A DNA stretch of 64,000 nucleotides from Aporhodopirellula rubra (lineage in GTDB: Bacteria; Planctomycetota; Planctomycetia; Pirellulales; Pirellulaceae): NCBI RefSeq assembly GCF_014192335.1, contig NZ_JACHXU010000013.1, positions 1 to 64,000 on the forward strand, in the 5' to 3' direction. Shown piece after piece: positions 28,219-36,857 of this stretch (position 1 is the stretch's first letter; every line of letters begins with the position of its first letter). Position numbers and translations under genes: made by a program. The notes beneath the pieces are model-generated. The model had not been told where the DNA came from, did no database searches, and was given only the letters and a program-made list of their open reading frames with translations.

Positions 28219-30318
28219 ATGAAAATCATCCTTCCATCGCTGCTGGCGATGCTGTTCGCTGTCTCCGGACACGCCCCCGCGTCTGAACCGGTTTCAATTC
28301 GATCTCTGCTCAACGAGATGGTGGATCGCGATTCGGTCGCGAAATTCCCCGAGTATGAGTTCCGGCTCAAACAACACAGCAGCTACAACCGGGCTTCGAA
28401 GACGCCGGAGGACGAAGAGGGGTGGTTCAACAATATCGATCGCAATACGAACGACAAGGATAAGAACTTCATTCGTATCGAAGAGAACAACGGACAGAAA
28501 GAATGGGTGTTGATGGATCACGAAGGTCCCGGTGCGATCGTTCGCACGTGGATGCCGTTTCTCAGCCCCCACCGACCCAATACGAATATTCGGATCCGTG
28601 TCTATCTCGACGGAGCGACTGAGCCAACTCTCGAGGGCAACATGCTGGGGCTGTTCGATGGAACGGGCCTGATCCCGTATCCGTTTGCCCACAAATCGCT
28701 GCGTTCGTCGGTTTCTTTTTTTCCGATCCCGTACGCCAAACGGTGCAAAGTCACCACGACGGAGCGTCCGTTCTTCTTTCAGTTTACGTTTCGCGAATAT
28801 GCCGCAGAGACACCTGTTGAGACTTTCACGATTTCCGGTTTTAAAGACGCCGAATCGCATATGGATCGAGTCGGAAAGATGTTGACGAATCCGGAGGTCA
28901 CCGTCGCTCAACCGTCTCAGTCCCTGAACGCGACGCTCGCCGGGAATTCCGAACGATCGATTGACCTGCCGAGCGGCACCGCATCGGTTCGATCTCTTTC
29001 GGTCAGGTTGGGCAGTTATGAAAAGCCGTCCGTCACGCGTTCGGTCGTTTTGAAAATGGAGTTTGACGGTCGTGAGACGGTTTGGTGTCCGGTCGGTGAT
29101 CTCTTCGGCTCCGGCATCGGGTTGCACCCGTTCCAGGGTTGGTATCGCACGGTCGCGGACGACGGCACGATGTCCTGTCGTTGGGTGATGCCGTATCAAC
29201 AGTCCGGCAAAATTTCGTTGGTCAATTTGGATAATGAGCCGATCGACGTGGACGTAAAAGTTCAAACGGGCGAATGGACATGGGACGACCGATCGATGTA
29301 TTTCAACGCCGCATGGCGGGGCCAGTATCCCGTGGCAACGCGGCCCTATTCCGATTGGAATTATGTGACTCTCAAAGGCCGCGGGGTGTACGTCGGTGAC
29401 ACGCTGACCGTGATGAACCCGGTGGAAAAATGGTGGGGTGAAGGCGATGAAAAGATCTTTGTTGACGGCGAAGATTTCCCGTCGATCTTTGGCACCGGTA
29501 CCGAGGACTACTATGCGTATTCATGGGGCGGAATCAGTACCGACTTCTACGAGCATCCCTTCCACGCGCAGCCCCGCAGTCACGTTTACAACCGATTGAA
29601 ACGCAAAACATCTAGCGAACGAAATACGCTCGGATACAGCACCGAGACTCGCACGCGTGCCCTCGACACGATGCCGTTTGGTTCGTCGTTGCAACTGGAT
29701 ATGGAGATCTGGTCGTGGTCGGATTGCGAAATGGGCTACGGCGTCGGCATGTATTGGTACGGTGATGCGGATACCCGGTCCAACCGCAACCCCGAGCCCG
29801 CTGAAGCGTTGAACGTGCCGCCGATTCCCGTGGCGACCGACAACGATACCGCCTCGTCGGGGGCGTCAGGTGGGTTCCGCGAATCGCTCGAATTCGAAAA
29901 GCTCGAACTCGTTTCCAAACCCAAACGCGTCAAGATGACTCCGCAATCGCTGGGGAGTTACAAAGGCAAATGGAGTCGCGGCGGTCATGTCTTGGTGAAG
30001 GAGACCGAACCGGGGGACGTGATCGAATGGACGATTCCGGCAAAAGGTTCGGTCGCGGAGACGTTGGTTCTCAACGCGACAAAGAGTTATGACTTTGCCA
30101 TCGTGAGCTTCACGGTCAACGGGATTCCGGTCGATTCAAAGATCGATTTGTATGCCGAAAAACCGGCCCCTACGGGCGAGATCAAACTCGGCGATTTCAC
30201 GCCCATCGATGGTGCCTACGTGTTGCGAATGACGGTCGTCGGCAAGAACGACGCGAGCTCAGGTTTCCGTCTTGGAATCGATTGCATTACCCGGCGTCCG
30301 GTTGCCGAGGGCACGTGA
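28219..30318 (+). CDS. Secreted DUF2961 / glycoside hydrolase family 172 protein
   Basis: A 699-residue protein from the ATG at 28219, chosen because a signal peptide follows directly (hydrophobic 3-17, cleavage near APASE). The DUF2961 core is clear: DHEGPGAIVRTWMPF near 115, IRIRVYLDGATEPT near 140, and the GTGTEDYYAYSWGG block near 425, with HPFHAQPRS after it. Family GH172 includes alpha-fructofuranosidases and alpha-D-arabinofuranosidases that work as oligomers. A C-terminal beta-sandwich follows (about 560-695). Likely role: exo-acting hydrolysis of a furanoside-containing glycan outside the cytoplasm. The exact substrate cannot be read from sequence. Confidence 0.9.
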   Translation: MKIILPSLLAMLFAVSGHAPASEPVSIRSLLNEMVDRDSVAKFPEYEFRLKQHSSYNRASKTPEDEEGWFNNIDRNTNDKDKNFIRIEENNGQKEWVLMDHEGPGAIVRTWMPFLSPHRPNTNIRIRVYLDGATEPTLEGNMLGLFDGTGLIPYPFAHKSLRSSVSFFPIPYAKRCKVTTTERPFFFQFTFREYAAETPVETFTISGFKDAESHMDRVGKMLTNPEVTVAQPSQSLNATLAGNSERSIDLPSGTASVRSLSVRLGSYEKPSVTRSVVLKMEFDGRETVWCPVGDLFGSGIGLHPFQGWYRTVADDGTMSCRWVMPYQQSGKISLVNLDNEPIDVDVKVQTGEWTWDDRSMYFNAAWRGQYPVATRPYSDWNYVTLKGRGVYVGDTLTVMNPVEKWWGEGDEKIFVDGEDFPSIFGTGTEDYYAYSWGGISTDFYEHPFHAQPRSHVYNRLKRKTSSERNTLGYSTETRTRALDTMPFGSSLQLDMEIWSWSDCEMGYGVGMYWYGDADTRSNRNPEPAEALNVPPIPVATDNDTASSGASGGFRESLEFEKLELVSKPKRVKMTPQSLGSYKGKWSRGGHVLVKETEPGDVIEWTIPAKGSVAETLVLNATKSYDFAIVSFTVNGIPVDSKIDLYAEKPAPTGEIKLGDFTPIDGAYVLRMTVVGKNDASSGFRLGIDCITRRPVAEGT

Positions 30319-30352
30319 GTTTGTTGGGAGTGTTGGTTGGGCGAACTCGCAC

Positions 30353-30814
30353 GGGTATCCCGGAGGGATTGAAGAGAGTAGCCGTAGGTCGCGTAGCGCA
30401 CCTACGGATGCCGTGTAGAAACGGATCTTGTCGACCCCGAAGGTGGTCGTAGAATCGGGCGTGTTGTTTGTGCGACCGCCTTCGGGGTCGGGAACGCGGT
30501 TTGTTTTTTGGTTCCGGCAGTGTTCGCTTCGCTCGACTGCCGGCTACTGTCTGTAACGCCTTCGGCGTATGCGAGCTTTTGGCGAGGTTTGGTCTGGTTG
30601 GATTGGGGATGGAGTCGTTGTTGGGTTTTGTAGGCCGGACCGAGCAAACGTGGTTGGTGCCGGAGCGGCGGACGTTTTGGAAGCGTTCTGGGTTGGTTGT
30701 TTGGTTCTGATGTTGGCTGTTTGCACTATTCGGGCGCGGGAATGCGTCCTTGATCCGGCCTACTTTGGTGTTGGTGCGGGGCCGGGCGAGCGTTTGGTTG
30801 CCCTGGACTCGCGA
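30353..30814 (+). repeat. Unit 1 of a 462-bp tandem repeat, containing hairpin-repeat copy C
   Basis: From GGGTATCCCGGAGGG to the next occurrence is exactly 462 bp. The first 225 bp are a well-preserved hairpin repeat: hairpin 1 at 30382-30407 (CCGTAGGT with ACCTACGG), hairpin 2 at 30432-30490 (CGACCCCGAAGG with CCTTCGGGGTCG, extended by GGTCG with CGACC), hairpin 3 at 30514-30543 (CCGGCAGT with ACTGCCGG). The remaining 237 bp are a G/T-rich spacer that is shared with unit 2. Confidence 0.85.
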
Positions 30815-31276
30815 GGGTATCCCGGAGGGATGAAAGAGAATAGCCGTAGGTCGCGTAGCGCACCTGCGGATGCCGTGTAGGAACGGATCTTGTCGACCCC
30901 GAAGGTGGTCGTAGAATCCGGCGTGTTGTTTGTGCGACCGCCTTCGGGGTCGGGGACGCTGTTTGTTTTACGGTTCCGGCAGTGTTCGCTTCGCTCGACT
31001 GCCGGCTACTGTCTGTAACGCCTTCGGCGTATGCGAGCTTTTGGTGAGGTTTGGTCTGGTTGGATTGGGGATGGAGTCGTTGTTGGGTTTTGTGGGCCGG
31101 ACCGAGCAAACGTGGTTGGTGCCGGAGCGGCGGACGTATTGGGACGCGTTTTGGTTTGGTTGCTTGGTTTTGATGTTGGTGTTTGCGCTATTCGGGCGCG
31201 GGAATGCGTCCTTGATCCGGCCTACTTTGGTGTTGGTGCGGGGCCGGGCGAGTGATTGATTGCGTTGGATTCGCGC
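30815..31276 (+). repeat. Unit 2 of the 462-bp tandem repeat, containing hairpin-repeat copy D
   Basis: Nearly identical to the unit before it, again 462 bp to the next GGGTATCCCGGAGGG. Differences are scattered single bases plus small changes in the spacer. Hairpin 1 has one G.U pair (ACCTGCGG arm) and stays pairable. Confidence 0.85.
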
Positions 31277-31547
31277 GGGTATCCCGGAGGGATAAAAGAG
31301 AGTAGCCGTGGGTCGCGTAGCGCACCTGCGGATGCCGTGTAGGAACGGATCTTGTCGACCCCGGAGGTGGTCGTAGAATCCGGCGCGTTGTTTGTGCGAC
31401 CGCCTTCGGGGTCGGGTGCGCGGTTTGTTTTTTGGTTCCGGCAGTGTTCGCTTTGCTCGACTGCCGGCTACTTTCTGTAACGCCTTCGGCGTATGCGAGC
31501 TTTTGGCGAGGCAACCACTCGTGGCGAGGTTTGCTTTGGTTGGATCG
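31277..31547 (+). repeat. Partial third unit of the 462-bp tandem repeat, containing hairpin-repeat copy E
   Basis: The hairpin-repeat part is complete (to about 31505). The spacer breaks off after GCGAGG, where about 15 new bases lead back into a spacer-like segment before the stop codon of the RDD gene at 31559. Hairpin 1 reads CCGTGGGT with ACCTGCGG, with two G.U pairs. Confidence 0.8.
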
Positions 31548-31558
31548 CTCGCGGCTTT

Positions 31559-32509
31559 CTATCTCTTGACGCTGCGGCTGGTGACGACGAGGGTTCCGGC
31601 CATGATGTCGTGTTCGGTGATGCCTTCGTTGGAGAACAGTGACCACATGTCTTGTCGGGCGTAACGGGCACCGAGGAAGGGGATCATGCATTTCAGTTTC
31701 CATCCGATCCATCGCACCAGAACACCTTGGTGGAACGTTACTGGTCGGATCGTCTCAGCGTCAACGATCACGAGGCCAAAGACGAGTTTGCCGATAGACT
31801 GTCCACGGAGTGAAATCAGGAGTGCGGTCAGTGCAAAGGCGGCGAGCAGTGAACCGCAGATCGCCGCGATCAGCAGGAGATCGTCGTTGGTCAACGGAAC
31901 GTCTTCGTCACCGAGCGTGATGTCCATGCCGAGAGCGATGGAAAGGATCCGTGGAATGAGCGCGGCAAAGAAAAAGAGGCTCGCATCGAAGAAGTAGGCA
32001 CCCAGGCGACGAGGGAGCGGGGCGAGTTCGGCTTTTTGCTTGGCGTCGTTGATCGCCATCCGCTTCTTGTCAGCATCGGAGACGTATTCGTCCGTCGCGT
32101 CTTTGGCTGGCTTGTTCGCTTTGGGCATCGAGCCGGGTTTGGGCGGCAGGGCGACCGGTTGCAGGTCCGATTCGGTCAGCTCGTCGAACAAACCTGCGTC
32201 CACGCCGAACGCGTTATTGGAGGCCGGGCGTGCGGCGACCGGGGTCGGCCGAGCCGGTGCGGGGCGCGTCTGGGCGGCGCGTGCTTGGGCGGATGCGGGT
32301 TGGCCTGCGGTGCGGGCGTTGGTTGCGCCGGCGGCTTGCGGGCGGCGTTGGGCGGGCGCGGAGGCGGCCATTGCTGGGGCGGCGGCGGTTTTCGCGGCCG
32401 GGACACGCATCTGTTTGCCGCACGGGCATTTGACGACCTTCCCGGCAGCGGAGTCAGGAATTTTGAGTGTGCGGGCGCACCCCGGACATTTCAGTTGCAC
32501 GTGGACCAA
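31559..32509 (-). CDS. RDD-family membrane protein with N-terminal zinc-ribbon-like motif
   Basis: A 316-residue protein. The N-terminus (about 6-38) has CPGC and CPC pairs around a short basic segment, which looks like a small zinc ribbon. An Ala/Pro-rich disordered linker covers about 42-110. The C-terminal half is an RDD domain: RRLGAYFFDASLFF near 160 with the conserved Arg and Asp, then further hydrophobic helices at about 215-235 and a SLRGQSIGKLVFGL loop near 240. RDD proteins are integral membrane proteins, some linked to ion transport. The start ATG is followed at once by the ribbon, so it is likely right. Confidence 0.82.
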   Translation of the reverse strand: MVHVQLKCPGCARTLKIPDSAAGKVVKCPCGKQMRVPAAKTAAAPAMAASAPAQRRPQAAGATNARTAGQPASAQARAAQTRPAPARPTPVAARPASNNAFGVDAGLFDELTESDLQPVALPPKPGSMPKANKPAKDATDEYVSDADKKRMAINDAKQKAELAPLPRRLGAYFFDASLFFFAALIPRILSIALGMDITLGDEDVPLTNDDLLLIAAICGSLLAAFALTALLISLRGQSIGKLVFGLVIVDAETIRPVTFHQGVLVRWIGWKLKCMIPFLGARYARQDMWSLFSNEGITEHDIMAGTLVVTSRSVKR

Positions 32510-32591
32510 CCTTCGGCGAAGGAGAAACGAAAGAGACCCGCAGTCTAACTCATCACCGAGAAAAACGCATCAAACTCGATCGCAAGGAAAC

Positions 32592-32622
32592 AAAAAAAGG
32601 CGGCACCCGGATAGGTGCCGCC
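32592..32622 (-). terminator. Rho-independent terminator of the DUF1559 gene at 32649
   Basis: GGCGGCACC and GGTGCCGCC form a perfect 9-bp stem around a 6-base loop. On the minus strand it is followed directly by seven U residues (32592-32598). It lies 27 bases beyond the stop codon, which is the ideal position. Confidence 0.9.
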
Positions 32623-32648
32623 TGATGTGATTTCAATTCAAGTGACGA

Positions 32649-33794
32649 TTAATATGCATCATCGTCCAAGATGAATTCTGGCCACGGCACGTCGCTAGCT
32701 TTACCACGAAGGGTTAGCAACGCCTGATAGACCCTGTAGTCAACCGAATCGGTGATGAAACGAGTACCACCATCTGCCATGCCAGCATTCACGCCGTCTG
32801 TGTGCGCTGAGGACGGACGCGCCAAGTCGGTCGCGTTTGTCGCGACAATCGTTTCGACAAAAATATCTTCTGCCGTTGTTGCGCCACGGCCATTGACCAA
32901 GTGTTTCGCATTTACCGCTACAGGAGTTCCATTGCTCCAAGGCATCGTCGTTACTGCAAAATCACTGTCCTCATAATGCCAAACCATGCCGTGGACAAAT
33001 CTGGAGCTGTCTGGGTAGTTGACCGTTGCTGCTGCAACGTAGGCGCCGTTAATTAGACCAGGGCGGTTCCAGGGCAACGCCTGCACATTTTCGCTGAACA
33101 ACATTGTATTGCCCTGGCCGTCTTTAAAGTCGTCTAGTCGTACTTTCGGTCCAGTCGCTCTATCACTATCGCCGGCGAACTTATTGTTGAAAGCTCCGTT
33201 CGCGCGTTTCATCGAGTCCTCAAATTGCTCGTCAATAGTAGGAGATCCGCTGGTCGCTGGAGGGAGAGGTACCATCCCATTGTTCGTGACGTAGCTGTTT
33301 CGTGCGTTTTCTGAATCGCTATTTGGATTGCTGGGGCACTGCATAATCGCGAGATTGGGGGCTGCCAAACTGTGGAAACCATCCCCAGCACTGCCTGAAG
33401 TACCATCAAACTCTCCCCCGGTGCTGGTCAAAATCGGGTAGCGGTCCTCTGTCCAATGTTCATATGTGGGCTGTGCGTCAAGCCATGGGAAAAGTGCAAC
33501 AGCCCAGGTACCAAGCTTTACGTGGTTTGCGGGCGCAGTTCCTGTGGGATCAGATGGATCGGTGCCAGTTGAATAGTTTCCGTACTCTTGAACATACCCA
33601 GGCAATTCGCCCTTCGCGTTTTCGTGCTGGATTGCAGCCAATGCCAAGTTCTTCAACTGGGTTGAGCACTGGTTACGACGGGCGGTTTCCCGGGCGGCGT
33701 TGACTGCGGGGATGAGGAGGCCCATCAGGATGCCGATGATCGTGATGACCACCAACAATTCGACAAGCGTGAATCCGGAACGATTTGTTTTCAT
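32649..33794 (-). CDS. DUF1559 prepilin-like secreted protein
   Basis: A 381-residue protein from the ATG at 33794 ([14 protein letters not shown]); the frame is open 80 codons further upstream but without domain character. The prepilin-type signal [17 protein letters not shown] is at about 7-23 and the CSTQLKNLALAAIQHEN helix follows. The late block ADGGTRFITDSVDYRVYQAL matches the DUF1559 C-terminus. It lacks the usual ALHNYH variant and has instead AAIQHEN, as in a subgroup of the family. It ends in a strong terminator. Probably a pseudopilin-like surface component, function unknown. Confidence 0.92.
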   Translation of the reverse strand: MKTNRSGFTLVELLVVITIIGILMGLLIPAVNAARETARRNQCSTQLKNLALAAIQHENAKGELPGYVQEYGNYSTGTDPSDPTGTAPANHVKLGTWAVALFPWLDAQPTYEHWTEDRYPILTSTGGEFDGTSGSAGDGFHSLAAPNLAIMQCPSNPNSDSENARNSYVTNNGMVPLPPATSGSPTIDEQFEDSMKRANGAFNNKFAGDSDRATGPKVRLDDFKDGQGNTMLFSENVQALPWNRPGLINGAYVAAATVNYPDSSRFVHGMVWHYEDSDFAVTTMPWSNGTPVAVNAKHLVNGRGATTAEDIFVETIVATNATDLARPSSAHTDGVNAGMADGGTRFITDSVDYRVYQALLTLRGKASDVPWPEFILDDDAY

Positions 33795-34507
33795 CTGAGG
33801 TGGGTCCGATGCGTCGGGGGAGAGAAGAAAGAATAGACCGGCGGCGCGCAGTGAACGCGCAAACACCGCTGCTGATTGGTTTTCGGTGTCGATTATACCC
33901 GGATCCGGGTTCAAAATGCAACTGTTTCTTCTCATTGCGTGTCCAGGATGGACGTAATTCCCGCCATAAATAGCCTGCCAACCCCCGTTTAAGGGATTCA
34001 CAAACGTCGATGTCCGGTTCGCAACTTTTTCCACGCGAGGGGCATTGGTGGCGGGGCTCTCTCACGGAATGACGCGATTGAATCTCGCCAAATGCCAGCA
34101 AAGATGGCGCCGATTCGGGCGCAGGTGTGGATTTCAGTCTTCGTGTGACCTGGACAAGGCGGGATCGGAGGGCCGGCAGGGGGAATCCACCGCAAAAAAA
34201 CACCGACGCGTTGCGTTGGTGACGGTTCTCGCCTACCCGCCGTGCGTGCGCAGCCTCTCATGTGAGTTGGACATTTAGTTTGTTGTGATCGGATTGACAC
34301 ACCCCATTGAGCTGTCGAGAAGGTGTTACCACTGGACCGATCCGGATAGTGCGCTAACATCGATGGAACTTGTGTGGCGGACGAGTCCGCTACCTGGCCA
34401 TCTCGGGTAGGGTTCAATGCGTTGTCCAGGTCAGGTGGCTTGGACGGATTGAACCGTCTGTGTATTCAGTTTTCCCCCCACCTCCCCGCTTCATGGAGAA
34501 GCCCAGT
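33795..34507. other. Divergent intergenic region, about 710 bp
   Basis: Holds promoters for the DUF1559 gene (leftward) and the thioredoxin-like gene (rightward). A terminator-like hairpin for the minus strand sits at 34194-34221 although no gene ends there. No protein-coding gene is convincing. Confidence 0.5.
34194..34221 (-). terminator. Orphan terminator-like hairpin
   Basis: CACCGACGC and GCGTTGGTG form a 9-bp stem with one G.U pair and a 3-base loop. On the minus strand seven U residues (34194-34200) follow directly. No minus-strand gene lies upstream for several kilobases, so it may end a short untranslated RNA that begins between 34222 and about 34500. Confidence 0.5.
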
Positions 34508-35068
34508 ATGACTCGATTCCTGTTTTCCCTCGCCGCTCTTTGTCTGTTCACCGCCACGACCGTGTCCGCCGATGAGACGTCGAAAGGCCTCTGCGCCGGT
34601 GACAACATCAGCATGTTCTTGGTGACCAAGGTCGCGGGAGCTGAGGACGACGGCGTGGAAACCGGCGCGACAACGTGCTATCGCTGCAAGTACGGTCAAC
34701 GTCCGATGGTGATGGTGTTCACCCGTTCGGCCGACGGCAAAGTCGCCGAGTTCGTCAAAGAACTCGATTCGACCGTCGCCAAACACTCCGATGATCAACT
34801 CAAGGGTTTGGTCACGTTGATCGGTGGTGAATCCGACAAGTTGACCGGACAAGCCAAAGAGATCGCGGGCAAGGTCGCTGCCAAACACGTGCCGATCGTC
34901 GTCGCCAAAGACACCGACAACGGTCCCGCGAGCTACAAGTTGGACGACAGCACCGCCGTCACGGTTGTCTTGGTCAACCACTCGCAAGTCGTCGCTCGTC
35001 ACGATTTTGCGGCTGACGCGATTGATTCGGCGGCCGTGATGACTCAAGTCAACGAGATGTTGAACTAG
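34508..35068 (+). CDS. Secreted thioredoxin-like protein
   Basis: A 186-residue protein from the ATG at 34508, which has GGAG AAG upstream; the open frame begins at 34370. A signal peptide (hydrophobic 4-17) ends near VSADE. A CYRC motif at 57-60 (TTCYRCKYGQRPMVMVFTR) sits just before the first beta strand, as in a planctomycete family of exported thioredoxin-fold proteins. The rest alternates strands and helices of that fold. It may act in oxidative folding or metal handling in the periplasm. The next gene on the strand is a tetraheme cytochrome 260 bp on. Confidence 0.82.
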   Translation: MTRFLFSLAALCLFTATTVSADETSKGLCAGDNISMFLVTKVAGAEDDGVETGATTCYRCKYGQRPMVMVFTRSADGKVAEFVKELDSTVAKHSDDQLKGLVTLIGGESDKLTGQAKEIAGKVAAKHVPIVVAKDTDNGPASYKLDDSTAVTVVLVNHSQVVARHDFAADAIDSAAVMTQVNEMLN

Positions 35069-35226
35069 AGCGTTCTGAAACCGCCTTCAAACTGGATCGC
35101 AACCACGTTCGCCCGAGCGTGGTCGATCTTCCCGTGACGGTGGCTTGGGTATGGCCTGAGTGCTGATGCCGGTGACGTCCTGTTTTCTATAAGAGAGTGG
35201 GGCGATCGACGATAAATTCGCCATTT

Positions 35227-35266
35227 GAGGCGGATCGAACGGTTTTTTAGCCGCGCGATCCGCCTC
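35227..35266 (+). terminator. Long inverted repeat between the thioredoxin-like and cytochrome genes
   Basis: GAGGCGGATCG and CGATCCGCCTC pair perfectly over 11 bp around an 18-base loop that contains six T residues. No U-tract follows. It could end the thioredoxin-like transcript, although it lies 160 bp past that stop, or it could be a regulatory site in front of the cytochrome gene. Confidence 0.4.
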
Positions 35267-35331
35267 GTTGCATTTCGTGACCTAGCGTTTAACAGATTCT
35301 TTTGTTTTCGACGCTTTTGATGGTTACTACG

Positions 35332-36531
35332 ATGGATTTGCAGGCCAACCTCTCTCGCAATTTTCAGCCTTCCGCCGTGATCGCTGGGATGATCATGGGG
35401 ATGCTCCTGATCACTTGGGCCGATTCGGGGACGATCGAACCGCTCGGAATCCGCCCTGTCCCTGACGCCTCGCGTGGGCACGATCTGCCCGAAGTGACGC
35501 CGACGTTGGAAACGGTCAATCCGTCGGAAACCGACATCCCGCCGTCCACGCAGACATTGATCGGCGTTGCCGCGCAGCCGACGTCTTCGGCAGGGGCCGC
35601 AGCCGCGCCGGTCGATCCGCATTCGGTCATCGGCAGCGAAACGTGTGTGAAGTGTCACGAAAACGAAGTCAAAGTTTGGCGTTCGACACCGCATCATCGC
35701 ACGTTTGACGAGTTGCATCGCCGTCCGGAAGCCAAGGAGATCGCGGCCCGTTTGGGCATCCGATCGATCAAGCACGATGGCCGATGCGTCAATTGTCACT
35801 ACACCCAACAAGTCGATGCGGGCAGCGGGAACGTTCACGCGATCGAAGGTGTCTCATGCGAATCATGCCATGGAGCCGCGAAACGGTACCTCGATGTTCA
35901 CCACGATTACGGCGGCGAACACGTGACTCGGGCGATGGAAAGTCCGCAGCATCGTAGCGATCGGTTGCGTCGCAGCATCGAGTTGGGCATGCGTAACCCG
36001 GTCAACGTTTACTTGGTCGCCCAAAGTTGTTTGCGGTGTCACACGACCGCGGATGAAGAGTTGGTGAATGTCGGTGGGCACTCGACGGGCAGTTTGGAAT
36101 TTGAATTCGTATCATGGAGCCAAGGCACGATTCGGCACAACTTTGTCCGCACCGATGGTCGTCAGAACGACCCGAGTACGTTGGGGCGGCTCCGGTTGAT
36201 GTTCGTTTCCGGAATGATTGCGGAATTAGAGGCCGGTTTGCGAGCCACAGCGATCGCGACCGAGAAAGCCAAATACGGAATCACGGCGGCACAACGCACC
36301 GATCGAGCGGCCAAGCGGTTGAAGAGCGTTTCGCAGAAAGTTTCTTCGCCGTTGCTCGAAGACATTTTGAGCGTTTTCAGTGGCGTGAAGTTGCGGCTCA
36401 ACAACGAGGCCGAACTGAAGCGGGCCGCCGACGCGATCGCATCACTCGGTTACCGTTTCGCATCGGACACCGACCCGGACAGCCTCGCGGGTATCGATGC
36501 CTACATCCCACCAACGGATCGTTGGAAATAA
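35332..36531 (+). CDS. Tetraheme cytochrome c, cytochrome c-554 type
   Basis: A 399-residue protein with a hydrophobic export signal or anchor at about 13-30. Four c-type heme motifs are present: CVKCH at about 105, CVNCH at 152, CESCH at 176 and CLRCH at 233. Histidines in STPHHRTF, HHDYGG and GGHSTGS are likely distal ligands. This fits the cytochrome C554-like family of multiheme proteins. The last 100 residues are helical and carry no heme site. It should carry electrons in the periplasm; no partner enzyme is next to it. The frame starts at 35302 with two in-frame ATGs; 35332 (MDLQANL) is preferred because it places the anchor nearest the N-terminus. Confidence 0.88.
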   Translation: MDLQANLSRNFQPSAVIAGMIMGMLLITWADSGTIEPLGIRPVPDASRGHDLPEVTPTLETVNPSETDIPPSTQTLIGVAAQPTSSAGAAAAPVDPHSVIGSETCVKCHENEVKVWRSTPHHRTFDELHRRPEAKEIAARLGIRSIKHDGRCVNCHYTQQVDAGSGNVHAIEGVSCESCHGAAKRYLDVHHDYGGEHVTRAMESPQHRSDRLRRSIELGMRNPVNVYLVAQSCLRCHTTADEELVNVGGHSTGSLEFEFVSWSQGTIRHNFVRTDGRQNDPSTLGRLRLMFVSGMIAELEAGLRATAIATEKAKYGITAAQRTDRAAKRLKSVSQKVSSPLLEDILSVFSGVKLRLNNEAELKRAADAIASLGYRFASDTDPDSLAGIDAYIPPTDRWK

Positions 36532-36857
36532 CGTCTGCGTGGAATCACGCGTGAAACGATGGGCGTGGAACTCGTCTGTTGGCATTGCTCTCCGCAGAGT
36601 GCGGTTGACCTGATCTTGCGACGACGCGGTGTGTCAGGGTACGTAGAGTGGGTTGTTTTCCCGCGAGTCGACCCACGTCAATCAGCCATGTCAGTTAACC
36701 ATGTCAATTACTCGGCCGGACCGATGAGTTGGCCGGAATGATGAGTCAGGTGAGTTGACGAGTCGATTGGCTCGGCTGAGTCGGTGATTGGGAAACAGCG
36801 GTATTGGTGTTTTGTGCGTTTTCGCAGCCGTTGAATCCACGCTTTAGATTTCATGTC
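36532..36857. other. Intergenic region, about 330 bp
   Basis: Between the cytochrome gene and the LptF/G-type gene. The part from 36680 to 36790 is low in complexity, with repeated 'gagttg' and 'catgtca' words. No gene is seen. Confidence 0.5.

Noticed and set aside
30402-31109. Minus-strand frames with repeated 'SSRQSSEANTAG' segments
   Set aside because: They are translations of the intergenic hairpin repeat, seen again at 1579 and 31188; the repeat explains them.
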